Assembly (NCBI RefSeq): GCF_039530225.1
Contig: NZ_BAAAOH010000001.1
Span: 2,604,001 to 2,668,000 of the forward strand
Origin: Microbacterium pumilum
Lineage (GTDB): Bacteria > Actinomycetota > Actinomycetes > Actinomycetales > Microbacteriaceae
Direction of reading: 5' to 3'
Length of the DNA: 64,000 bases
Part shown: one piece after another, positions 37,864 to 45,197 of the stretch
Layout: each line of letters opens with the position of its first letter
Position numbering within the stretch: the first letter of the stretch is position 1
The notes under the pieces: generated by a model
The model's database searches: none
Seen by the model: the letters and a program-made list of their open reading frames with translations, nothing else
What the model was told of the DNA's origin: nothing
Translations under genes and position numbers: made by a program

Positions 37864-38649
37864 ATGCCGCAGGTGCTCGAGTTCTCCGACGTCGTCGTCC
37901 GCAGAAATGAACGAGACATCGTCGATCACCTCGACTGGACGGTCAGCGACGACGAACGCTGGGTGATCCTGGGACCGAACGGTGCGGGCAAGACCACCGT
38001 GCTGCAGCTTGCCGACACGATGCTCCACCCGACCTCGGGCAGCGTCACGATCCTCGGCGAGCGCCTGGGTCGCACCGACGTGTTCGAACTTCGTCCTCGC
38101 ATCGGTTTCGCGTCCACCGCGATGGCCAAGCAGCTTCCGCAGGACGAGACGGTGCTCAACGTGGTGCTTACCGCCGCCTATTCGGTGCTCGGGCGCTGGA
38201 ACGAGTCGTATGAAGACATCGACGAGCGGCGGGCGCTTCGCGTCCTCGCGGAATGGCACCTCGACCACCTCGCGGACCGGACGTTCGGCACGCTGAGCGA
38301 CGGCGAGCAGAAGCGGGTGCAGATCGCCCGTGCGATCATGACCGATCCCGAGATGCTGCTCCTCGACGAGCCGGCGGCGAGCCTCGACCTCGGAGCCCGC
38401 GAAGAGCTCCTCGGCCTCCTGGGCGGCTACGCCCAGGCGCCGAGCACCCCCGCGATGATCATGGTCACCCACCACGTCGAAGAGATCCCGGTCGGGTTCA
38501 CGCACGTGCTGCTGCTCGCGGACGGCCGTGTCACCGCCGCCGGGCCGCTGCGCGAGACGCTCACCGCCGAGAACCTCTCGTCGACGTTCGGGGTGCAGAT
38601 CTTTCTCACCGAGTACGCCGGTCGCTACTCCGCTCGCGCGGCGCATTGA
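37864..38649 (+). CDS. ABC transporter ATP-binding protein
   Basis: A 261-residue ABC ATPase with Walker A GPNGAGKTTVLQ near residue 39, LSDGEKRVQIARAI-like signature (LSDGEQKRVQIARAIM) near 143, and Walker B LLLDEPAASLDLGARE near 164, followed by MVTHHVEEIP. The signature has Asp instead of the first Gly (LSDGE), as in the ModF/YlmA-like group. No permease gene lies nearby, so its partner is unknown. It starts 9 bp after the glucosyltransferase gene and is probably co-transcribed with it. Confidence 0.87.
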   Translation: MPQVLEFSDVVVRRNERDIVDHLDWTVSDDERWVILGPNGAGKTTVLQLADTMLHPTSGSVTILGERLGRTDVFELRPRIGFASTAMAKQLPQDETVLNVVLTAAYSVLGRWNESYEDIDERRALRVLAEWHLDHLADRTFGTLSDGEQKRVQIARAIMTDPEMLLLDEPAASLDLGAREELLGLLGGYAQAPSTPAMIMVTHHVEEIPVGFTHVLLLADGRVTAAGPLRETLTAENLSSTFGVQIFLTEYAGRYSARAAH

Positions 38650-38701
38650 CGATCCGAACCGCGCTTCGCCGGCCGATTCCGTGTGCGGGCCTCAGGCCTG
38701 G

Positions 38702-38783
38702 TAGAATCGATCCTTGGTGCGTTCGCACCGCGGACTTTTGACGCCCTGGCCAAATCCAGGGCACACTCCCTAGAGGATTCCGA
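38702..38783 (+). promoter_or_regulatory. rpmE2 promoter and structured leader
   Basis: TAGAAT at 38702-38707 is a good -10 (the -35 is weak). The predicted leader of about 70 nt contains two small hairpins: ggtgc-gttc-gcacc (38716-38729) and ccctgg-ccaaat-ccaggg (38743-38760). Leader motifs ahead of L31 genes have been described in actinobacteria as candidate autoregulatory elements; this region is placed like one, but I cannot match it to a covariance model. Confidence 0.5.
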
Positions 38784-39041
38784 ATGAAGACTGACATCCA
38801 CCCCGACTACCAGGCGGTCGTGTTCCGCGACCTCGGCTCGGGCGAGACCTTCCTCACCCGCTCGACGGTGACCTCCGACAAGACGATCGAACTCGACGGT
38901 GTCGAGTACCCGGTCATCGACGTCGAGATCTCGTCGGCATCGCACCCGTTCTACACGGGCAAGCAGCGCATCATGGACTCGGCCGGTCGTGTCGAGAAGT
39001 TCAACCAGCGCTTCAAGAACTTCGGCGGCGCGAGCAAGTAA
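38784..39041 (+). CDS. rpmE2: 50S ribosomal protein L31 type B
   Basis: An 85-residue ribosomal protein of the large subunit. It begins [14 protein letters not shown] and contains [14 protein letters not shown] near residue 52, the L31 core. It has no cysteine, so it is the zinc-free paralogue that in many bacteria replaces zinc-binding L31 when zinc is scarce, usually under Zur. I see no obvious Zur box upstream. GAGGA lies 7-8 nt before the ATG. It is transcribed alone and followed by a strong terminator. Confidence 0.96.
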   Translation: MKTDIHPDYQAVVFRDLGSGETFLTRSTVTSDKTIELDGVEYPVIDVEISSASHPFYTGKQRIMDSAGRVEKFNQRFKNFGGASK

Positions 39042-39055
39042 GCCCGCGCTTCGCG

Positions 39056-39080
39056 AAAGCCCCGCCTCGGCGGGGCTTTT
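39056..39080 (+). terminator. Intrinsic terminator after rpmE2
   Basis: A perfect 11-bp stem aaagccccgcc (39056-39066) with ggcggggcttt (39069-39079), a 2-nt loop as written and a run of T residues. It is the clearest rho-independent terminator in the window and lies 15 bp behind the L31 stop. Confidence 0.92.
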
Positions 39081-39110
39081 CGTCGTGGTCGAGCAGGCGC
39101 TCCGACAAGA

Positions 39111-39842
39111 TCACCGGATTGGCCAACTCCCATCCAGCCGCTTCTCGGGGTCGAGCCGCCCGATCTGGATGAAGTAGTCCGTGAGGCTCGCGGCCTGCGC
39201 TCGGGCCCACCCGATCTGGCGGGTGTGCAGCTCACCGGCACTCGGCGGCAGCCACGGTGCGAATCGCTCCGCGAGCGCCTGCGCCACTCGTCCGGCGGCG
39301 ACTGCATCGGCTGACGCTTCGTGAGCACCTTCGAGTCGCACGGCGTAGTGCGCCGCGACCACCTGGAGCGTGCGCTTGCCGCGCCGCCATCGGTCGTAGG
39401 CCTTGTCGACCACGAGCGGATCGATCACCGGCGAGGGGTCGATGATCGGATCGATGCCGTGGCGCAACGCCTCGTACTTGAGCAGCGAGAAGTCGTACGG
39501 CGCGTTGTAGGCCACGATCGGGATGCCCGCATCCAGCAGGGCACGCAGAGCCACGACGACCTCGGCGACGACCTCCGACGCACGGCGTCCGTGATCCCGG
39601 GCGTGCGCGGTCGTGATGCCGTGAACGGCGGCGGCACCGTCGGGGATCACGACACCCGGATCGGCCATCCAGTCGCGCGCACGGATGATCGAGCCGTCGC
39701 CGTCGAGCAGCCCGACGTGCGCGGTCACGATGCGGTCGGTCGTCACATCGACGCCGGTCGTCTCGAGGTCGAACACGCCGACGATCTTGACCCACTCGGG
39801 GGCACGGAAGATCGGGAGCGGCTCGCGCTGCCACAGGTCCAT
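39111..39842 (-). CDS. DEDDh 3'-5' exonuclease (DnaQ-like)
   Basis: A 243-residue RNase T/DnaQ-superfamily exonuclease. ExoI motif VFDLETTGVD near residue 22 holds the first catalytic Asp and Glu. PDGAAAVHGIT follows near 64, ExoII AYNAPYDFSLLKYEA near 112 supplies Asp, and the ExoIII His-x4-Asp appears in GAHEASADAVAA near 189. The C-terminus after 205 is family-specific (GWARAQAASLTDYF). A role in DNA repair or proofreading is inferred. ATG 39842 gives the compact domain; upstream in-frame starts exist (39872, 39971). Confidence 0.88.
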   Translation of the reverse strand: MDLWQREPLPIFRAPEWVKIVGVFDLETTGVDVTTDRIVTAHVGLLDGDGSIIRARDWMADPGVVIPDGAAAVHGITTAHARDHGRRASEVVAEVVVALRALLDAGIPIVAYNAPYDFSLLKYEALRHGIDPIIDPSPVIDPLVVDKAYDRWRRGKRTLQVVAAHYAVRLEGAHEASADAVAAGRVAQALAERFAPWLPPSAGELHTRQIGWARAQAASLTDYFIQIGRLDPEKRLDGSWPIR

Positions 39843-39933
39843 GCCGATCAAGGTATGCGCTGCCCCCGACATCGTCCGCGAGCCACTCCGCCCCGCAGCC
39901 ACTCCGCCGGACAGGCACTCGTAGACTCGACGC

Positions 39934-40833
39934 GTGGCAGTCCCGAACCCGTATGCACCGCTGCTCGACACGATCCCCGTCGAGCGGCGCGAGACCGAGG
40001 TCGGCGGCTCGACGACGGCGTACTGGGTGTACGGCCCCGACGGTGCCGAGACGACGGTGATCGCGGTGCACGGCTTCCGGGGCGAGCATCACGGGCTCGA
40101 GCCGGTCGTCGCGCACCTGCCCGACGTGCGGATCATCTCGCCCGATCTTCCGGGTTTCGGCGAGACGCCTCCGATCCCAGCCACCCGGCACGACATCGAC
40201 GCGTACGCGGCATGGCTCCGCGAGTTCGCCGAGGCGGTGGCGCCGGGCGCCGTCATCCTCGGTCATTCATTCGGCTCGATCGTCGTGGCGGCGGCCGTCG
40301 CCAGCGGACTCGCCACGCCGCGCGTCATCCTGGTGAATCCGATCGGCGCCCCCGCTCTGGAGGGCCCGCGCGGAATCCTGACCCGGCTTGCGGTCCTCTA
40401 CTACTGGGCCGGAGCCCGGCTGCCCAAGACTGCGGGAGACGCGCTGCTTCGCAACGGAGCCGTGGTGCGGGTCATGAGCGTGTCGATGGCCAAGACGCGC
40501 GATGCCGACCTGCGCCGCTTCATCCACGATCAGCACGACACGTACTTCTCCCGCTTCGCCGACCGAGACGTCCTCCACGACGCATTCCTCGCATCGGTCT
40601 CGAACGATGTTCGCGTCTACGCGCCGAACATCAGCCAGCCGACGCTGCTCGTGGCAGCGCAGCGCGACGACATCACGCCGATCGAGGCCGAGCGCCACCT
40701 CGCGACACTCTTCGCCGATGCGACCCTCGTCGAGATACCGGATGTCGGACACCTCATCCACTACGAGACGCCGGCGGCGGCCGCCGAGGCGATCAGACGG
40801 TTTCTCGCGCCTGCCGACGCCGATACGCGTTGA
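39934..40833 (+). CDS. Alpha/beta hydrolase
   Basis: A 299-residue alpha/beta hydrolase starting at GTG 39934. Motifs: VIAVHGFRGEHHGLEP (oxyanion) near residue 47, DLPGFGETPP near 71, nucleophile GHSFGSIVVAA with Ser near 111, acid LVAAQRDDITP near 246, and catalytic His DVGHLIHYE near 272. A cap domain lies between about 140 and 225. The substrate is unknown. Its last 41 bases overlap the convergent CGNR regulator gene, an antisense overlap that both frames tolerate. Confidence 0.87.
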   Translation: MAVPNPYAPLLDTIPVERRETEVGGSTTAYWVYGPDGAETTVIAVHGFRGEHHGLEPVVAHLPDVRIISPDLPGFGETPPIPATRHDIDAYAAWLREFAEAVAPGAVILGHSFGSIVVAAAVASGLATPRVILVNPIGAPALEGPRGILTRLAVLYYWAGARLPKTAGDALLRNGAVVRVMSVSMAKTRDADLRRFIHDQHDTYFSRFADRDVLHDAFLASVSNDVRVYAPNISQPTLLVAAQRDDITPIEAERHLATLFADATLVEIPDVGHLIHYETPAAAAEAIRRFLAPADADTR

Positions 40834-41347
40834 CGTTCATGCGATTGCCGCAGTTGCCGGTGTCGCAGTAGCGCTTGGATCCGTTCTTCGAATAGTCGAT
40901 GTAGACCGACTCGCAGTCGTCCGCGGAGCACACCCGCACGCGGTCGTATTCGTCGGCGCGGATGACGTCCACGAACGCCATCGCCGCCTCGACGAGGATG
41001 CGCGTGGCCAGCGGCGCGTCGTCCGAGGTCGCATGGATGTGCCAGTCGTAATGATCGTGCTTCGACAGCTGGGGGAGGGCATGCCCGTCGCTGAGCATCT
41101 TGTTCACCAGCGGAACGGCGCCCTCGCGGTCGACATCCCACAGCTCGCGCAGCTGCGAACGGATCCCGCGTACCGCGGCGACCTCGGCGTCATCCCTCCG
41201 CATCGTGCCGGTGTAGGGGTTCACGACGAGGTACGCCTCGAGGTCGGCGGGAGTGGTCATGGTGTCTTCGCCGTCGAACCCCGGGAGGGTGTTGACGAGG
41301 TGGACGGCCGCCACGAGCGACTGTCTCGTGTCATTGATGAAGACCAT
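40793..41347 (-). CDS. CGNR zinc-finger (ABATE-domain) regulator
   Basis: A 184-residue protein with an N-terminal ABATE-type helical domain and a C-terminal CGNR zinc finger: CSADDCESVYIDYS near residue 143, then RYCDTGNCGNRMNVNAYR. The four cysteines of the treble-clef finger are intact. The family is predicted to bind DNA and sense small ligands. ATG 41347 has AGGAG 6 nt upstream and is preferred over starts further out. It is divergent from the EamA transporter gene with 71 bp between, so autoregulation and control of that exporter are likely. Confidence 0.88.
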   Translation of the reverse strand: MVFINDTRQSLVAAVHLVNTLPGFDGEDTMTTPADLEAYLVVNPYTGTMRRDDAEVAAVRGIRSQLRELWDVDREGAVPLVNKMLSDGHALPQLSKHDHYDWHIHATSDDAPLATRILVEAAMAFVDVIRADEYDRVRVCSADDCESVYIDYSKNGSKRYCDTGNCGNRMNVNAYRRRQARETV

Positions 41348-41348
41348 G

Positions 41349-41385
41349 TTGACTCCTGACATCGGGTTCGATACTGTCACTAGTG
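41349..41385 (+). promoter_or_regulatory. EamA promoter with CACTAGTG palindrome
   Basis: A well-formed promoter faces the EamA gene: -35 TTGACT (41349-41354), 17-nt spacer, -10 TACTGT (41372-41377). An 8-bp palindrome CACTAGTG (41378-41385) covers the expected transcription start. The -35 lies at the start codon of the CGNR gene. The site is placed as an operator for that regulator would be. Confidence 0.65.
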
Positions 41386-41418
41386 TACGCACTTTCACTC
41401 CTGACAGATGGATACGCC

Positions 41419-42411
41419 ATGGCGACGTCGACGGCATCGCTCCCGATCATCGGGTCGCCCTCGGCGAGGATGCGCACCACGGGTCTCGTGATGGCGATCG
41501 CGTCGGCGCTCGCGTTCTCGTCCAGTGGTCCGTTCGTGAAGCCTCTGCTCGAGGCGGGCTGGTCGCTCGGCGCCGCGCTCCTGGTGCGGATGGGGGTGGC
41601 GGGGCTCGTCCTGGCGCCCGCTCTGGTGGTGGCGATGCGCCGTGAGCGCTCCTTCCTGCGCCGGCACTGGGCCATCATCCTGGGCTTCGGCCTCACCGCG
41701 GTGGCAGGCTGCCAGATCTTCTTCTTCTCCGCGATGCAGCGGATGCCGGTCGCGGTGGCGCTCCTCATCCAGTACCTCGCACCCGTATTGCTGGTCATCC
41801 TGGCCTGGGTGCGTACCCGTCGCGCGCCATCCCGCCTCGTCATGGCCGGGTCGGTCGTGGCGATCGTGGGACTCATCCTGGTGGTCGACATCTCCGGGGC
41901 GTCCTTCGATCTGCTGGGGACGCTCTTCGCGCTCGGCGCCGCGGTGTGCGTCGGAGCGTACTTCCTGATCGCGGAGCGGGCGGGCGACGACCTGCCGCCG
42001 TTGGCACTCGCATCCGGAGGACTCCTGATCGGGGCGTCGCTCATGGCCGTCCTCGGCGCGGTCGGCATCCTGCCCTTCCGAGCGCCGTCCGTGAGCGTCG
42101 TGCTCGCCGGGGCGGAGGTGCCGTGGTTCGTGCCGCTGCTGTGGGTCGCCGGAGTAGCCACGACCGTCGGCTACGCGCTCGGGGTGATGGCCGTACCCCG
42201 CATCGGGTCTCGTGTCGCGTCGTTCGCCGGGCTGTCAGAAGTGCTGTTCGCGCTCGGCTTCGCGTGGCTCTTCCTCGCCGAGGTGCCGACCACGATCCAG
42301 TTCGCCGGCGGCGCACTGATCCTCGTGGGCGTGGTGCTCGTGCGGATGGATGCCGAGGCCGGCGCCGCGGGGGGCGAGACGTCTACTGCTGCCGCCGTGC
42401 CAACTCCATGA
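41419..42411 (+). CDS. EamA/DMT family transporter
   Basis: A 330-residue drug/metabolite transporter with ten helices in two EamA repeats: the first from about residue 18 (LVMAIASALAFSSSGPFVKPL), the second from about 158 (LLGTLFALGAAVCVGAYFLI). PVAVALLIQYLAPVLLVILAW near 107 and GSRVASFAGLSEVLFALGFAW near 264 end each repeat in the usual way. Such proteins export amino acids, nucleosides or other metabolites; the substrate cannot be told. It lies beside both a CGNR and an Lrp regulator. ATG 41419 is chosen over GTG 41383. Confidence 0.9.
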   Translation: MATSTASLPIIGSPSARMRTTGLVMAIASALAFSSSGPFVKPLLEAGWSLGAALLVRMGVAGLVLAPALVVAMRRERSFLRRHWAIILGFGLTAVAGCQIFFFSAMQRMPVAVALLIQYLAPVLLVILAWVRTRRAPSRLVMAGSVVAIVGLILVVDISGASFDLLGTLFALGAAVCVGAYFLIAERAGDDLPPLALASGGLLIGASLMAVLGAVGILPFRAPSVSVVLAGAEVPWFVPLLWVAGVATTVGYALGVMAVPRIGSRVASFAGLSEVLFALGFAWLFLAEVPTTIQFAGGALILVGVVLVRMDAEAGAAGGETSTAAAVPTP

Positions 42412-42856
42412 GCGGTGCGACGCGGTGACTGATCACTTCACCCATCACGAGTGAGGTCTCGGTGCGCTCGACGCCCTCGATCGCGAGGATGCGCGCGTCG
42501 GTGTCGAAGAGGTGCTGGGTGTCGCGGCACGCGACGCGCACCAGAAGGTCCACCTGGCCTGAAAGTCCGTGCGCGTGCACGATCTCGGGCACCTTGGCGA
42601 GCTCCACGGTGATGCGGGGCAGATCCGCCTGGCGCACGATGACGCTGATGAACGCCTCGATCGGGAACCCGAGCGCCGATGACGAGATCGCCCGCTCGTA
42701 CGAAAGGAAGACCCCGGAGCGCTCGAGCCGCGCCATCCGGGCCTGCACGGTGTTCCTCGACAGACCGAGCCGTTCGGCGAGGGCGACGACGGTCGCTCGC
42801 GGGTCGGCCGAGAGGGCGGCCAGCAGTTCAAGATCGACGTGGTCCAGGGCACTCAT
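42383..42856 (-). CDS. Lrp/AsnC family transcriptional regulator
   Basis: A 157-residue feast/famine regulator: N-terminal winged helix (DLELLAALSADPRATVVALA, SRNTVQARMARLERSGV near 34-50) and C-terminal RAM ligand domain (ISVIVRQADLPRITVEL, HGLSGQVDLLVRVACRD). It is divergent from bkdABC, the arrangement expected for a BkdR-type activator or repressor that senses branched-chain amino or keto acids. Its end overlaps the convergent EamA gene by 29 bases. ATG 42856 is chosen; the upstream 6 codons lack support. Confidence 0.92.
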   Translation of the reverse strand: MSALDHVDLELLAALSADPRATVVALAERLGLSRNTVQARMARLERSGVFLSYERAISSSALGFPIEAFISVIVRQADLPRITVELAKVPEIVHAHGLSGQVDLLVRVACRDTQHLFDTDARILAIEGVERTETSLVMGEVISHRVAPLMELARRQQ

Positions 42857-42902
42857 AATGCGAAACGTTAGCACGGTCCGCGCACCGGTGAGTTGGCAAC
42901 AT

Positions 42903-42952
42903 GCTCAAGTGGAGCGAGATTACTTGAGCTAGGTGCGAGATCGACGTACTCT
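42903..42952 (+). promoter_or_regulatory. bkd promoter with inverted repeat over the -35
   Basis: Perfect 8-bp arms gctcaagt (42903-42910) and acttgagc (42922-42929) are spaced by 11 nt. The right arm includes the -35 TTGAGC (42924-42929), and TACTCT (42947-42952) is the -10 after a 17-nt spacer. This is a credible operator for the divergent Lrp-type regulator. The transcript leader to 43030 would be about 70 nt. Confidence 0.7.
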
Positions 42953-43029
42953 CGGCAGTGTCGGCGACGCCGCCGGCGATCCACGATGACCCACCTCACG
43001 AGGGTGGGTTGCACCGAGGAGTGATGACG

Positions 43030-44190
43030 ATGACGCACACCCTGAACCCGACTGCCGATCTTGCGACCGACATCGACGATGTCGCCCGGCTGCTGACTCC
43101 CGATGGCGAGCGGGTCTCCGACCCCGACCTCGAAAGATGGGTGGCGGATGTCGATTCCGCGGCCCTGCGGAGCCTCTACCGCGACATGGTGCTGGTGCGG
43201 CGCATCGACACCGAGGGCGTCGCGCTCCAGCGGCAGGGCCAGCTGGGACTCTGGGCACCGTGCCAAGGCCAGGAGGCCACGCAGGTCGGCACGGCGCGGG
43301 CCTTCCGGGCAGACGACTTCGTGTTCCCGAGCTACCGCGAGATCGGCGTGAACCACGTCCGCGGGGCGAAGCCCGCGGACTTCGTGATCGCGTGGCGCGG
43401 CGAAGAGCACTCGACGTACAACCCCTACGACATCAACACCGCGACGCCGCAGATCATCATCGGCGCTCAGGCTCTCCACGCCGTCGGGTACGCCATGGGT
43501 ATCAAGATCGACGGGACCGACCAGGTCGCGGCGGCCTACTTCGGCGACGGCGCCTCGAGCCAGGGCGACGTCAACGAGGCGCTCGTCTTCGCCTCGTCGT
43601 TCCGGGTGCCCGTCGTGTTCGTCTGCACAAACAACCAGTGGGCGATCTCGGAGCCGGTGGCGGTGCAGGCGAAGTTCCCGATCGCGGGACGCGCGCCGGG
43701 CTTCGGCATCCCCAGCATGCGCGTCGACGGCAACGACGTGCTCGCGTGCCTGGCCGCCATGCGCTGGGCGCTCGACAACGCGCGCCACGGCAACGGCCCG
43801 GCGTTCATCGAGGCGGTCACCTACCGCATGGGTCCGCACACCACATCCGACGACCCCACGCGCTACCGCGACAAGGAAGAGGTGGAGCGCTGGCGTCGCC
43901 GCGACCCGATCGCCCGCGTCGAGGCGCTGCTGCGAGCGGAAGGGGCGTTCGACGACGCGTTCGCCGCCGAGGTCGCAGCCGATGCCGACCGGCTCGGTGC
44001 CGAGGTGCGAGCCGCGACCCTCGGGGCCACCTCGCGCGAGCCGATCGGCGTGCTCGACCACGTCTACGCCGAGCCGCACTCGGGCCTCGATGAGGAGCGC
44101 ACTTGGTTCGCGTCGTATCTCGACGGCTTCGCTTCGACAGAGCTCAGCACGGACGCAGAGCCCGCAACGAGCGAGGGGGCAGCGCGATGA
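43030..44190 (+). CDS. bkdA: Branched-chain 2-oxoacid dehydrogenase E1 alpha
   Basis: ThDP-dependent decarboxylase subunit acting on the keto acids of Leu, Ile and Val. The 386-residue product has LYRDMVLVRRIDTEGVALQRQGQ near residue 51, the ThDP/Mg motif GDGASSQGDVNEAL near 172 followed by CTNNQWAIS near 200, and TYRMGPHTTSDDPTRYR near 267, where the His and Ser of the phosphorylation-loop region lie. ATG 43030 is 8 nt after GAGGAG; 43024 and GTG 43021 are too close to that site. The C-terminal tail overlaps the E1 beta start by 4 nt. Confidence 0.93.
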   Translation: MTHTLNPTADLATDIDDVARLLTPDGERVSDPDLERWVADVDSAALRSLYRDMVLVRRIDTEGVALQRQGQLGLWAPCQGQEATQVGTARAFRADDFVFPSYREIGVNHVRGAKPADFVIAWRGEEHSTYNPYDINTATPQIIIGAQALHAVGYAMGIKIDGTDQVAAAYFGDGASSQGDVNEALVFASSFRVPVVFVCTNNQWAISEPVAVQAKFPIAGRAPGFGIPSMRVDGNDVLACLAAMRWALDNARHGNGPAFIEAVTYRMGPHTTSDDPTRYRDKEEVERWRRRDPIARVEALLRAEGAFDDAFAAEVAADADRLGAEVRAATLGATSREPIGVLDHVYAEPHSGLDEERTWFASYLDGFASTELSTDAEPATSEGAAR

Positions 44191-45197
44191 CGCAGCTCAC
44201 GATGGCGAAGTCCATCAACGAGGGACTCCGCCGCGCAATGGCCGATGACCCCAAGGTGCTCGTGATGGGCGAAGACATCGGCAAGCTCGGCGGGGTCTTC
44301 CGCATCACCGACGGGCTCCTCGACCAGTTCGGTGCGCAGCGCGTGATCGACACCCCGCTCGCGGAGGCCGGGATCATGGGCACCGCCGTCGGCCTCGCGT
44401 TCCGCGGCTACCGGCCGGTCGTCGAGATCCAGTTCGACGGCTTCGTGTACCCCGCGTTCGACCAGATCGTCTGCCAGGTCGCGAAGCTGCACTACCGCAC
44501 GCGCGGGAACGTGACGATGCCGATCACGATCCGCATCCCATGGGCGGGCGGCGTGGGCGCTGCCGAGCACCACTCCGAGTCGCCCGAGGCGTACTTCGTG
44601 CACACGTCGGGCCTCAGGGTCGTCGCCGTCTCGAACCCGCAGGACGCGTACATCATGCTGCGTCAGGCGATCGCCTCCAACGACCCGGTCGTGTACTTCG
44701 AGCCCAAGCGGCTGTACCACACCAAGGGCGACGTCGACCTCGACGCGGACCTGGCGGACGCACCTCCGATGGGTCTGGCACGCGTCGCGCGCGAGGGCAC
44801 CGATGTCACGCTTCTCACCTACGGTGCGCAGGTGACCACGGCTCTGGATGCCGCCACCGCCGCCGAAGACGAGGGCGTGTCGATCGAGGTCATCGATCTG
44901 CGCTCGATCTCACCCGTCGACTACCGGACGGTGACGGCATCCGTTCGCAAGACCGGACGCGTGGTCGTCACCCACGAAGCAGCGCGCGAGGCGGGCGTCG
45001 GGGCCGAGCTCGTCGCGAGCGTGACCGAACGGTGCTTCAACTACCTGGAGGCAGCGCCCGCGCGCGTCACCGGCCACGACATCCCGTACCCGCCCGCGAA
45101 GCTCGAGAAGTACCACCTCCCCGACCTGGACCGGATTCTCGACGCGGTCGACCGCGTGCTGGATCGTCCGAACTCGTTGACAGGTGTGGAACTGTGA
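44187..45197 (+). CDS. bkdB: Branched-chain 2-oxoacid dehydrogenase E1 beta
   Basis: Partner of E1 alpha, forming an alpha2beta2 ThDP enzyme. The 336-residue product has VMGEDIGKLGGVFRIT near residue 26, DTPLAEAGIMGTAVGLA near 53, VVEIQFDGFVYPAFDQI near 77, and PYPPAKLEKYHLPDLDRI at the C-terminus, all typical of 2-oxoacid dehydrogenase beta chains. ATG overlaps the upstream stop (ATGA) and its stop overlaps the E2 GTG. The open frame begins earlier, inside E1 alpha, without homology. Confidence 0.95.
   Translation: MTQLTMAKSINEGLRRAMADDPKVLVMGEDIGKLGGVFRITDGLLDQFGAQRVIDTPLAEAGIMGTAVGLAFRGYRPVVEIQFDGFVYPAFDQIVCQVAKLHYRTRGNVTMPITIRIPWAGGVGAAEHHSESPEAYFVHTSGLRVVAVSNPQDAYIMLRQAIASNDPVVYFEPKRLYHTKGDVDLDADLADAPPMGLARVAREGTDVTLLTYGAQVTTALDAATAAEDEGVSIEVIDLRSISPVDYRTVTASVRKTGRVVVTHEAAREAGVGAELVASVTERCFNYLEAAPARVTGHDIPYPPAKLEKYHLPDLDRILDAVDRVLDRPNSLTGVEL

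Noticed and set aside
35908..38646. A 912-codon minus-strand open frame across the glucosyltransferase and ABC genes.
   Set aside because: Only its left end is glgC in another frame. The rest is a GC-rich antisense shadow of well-supported plus-strand genes.
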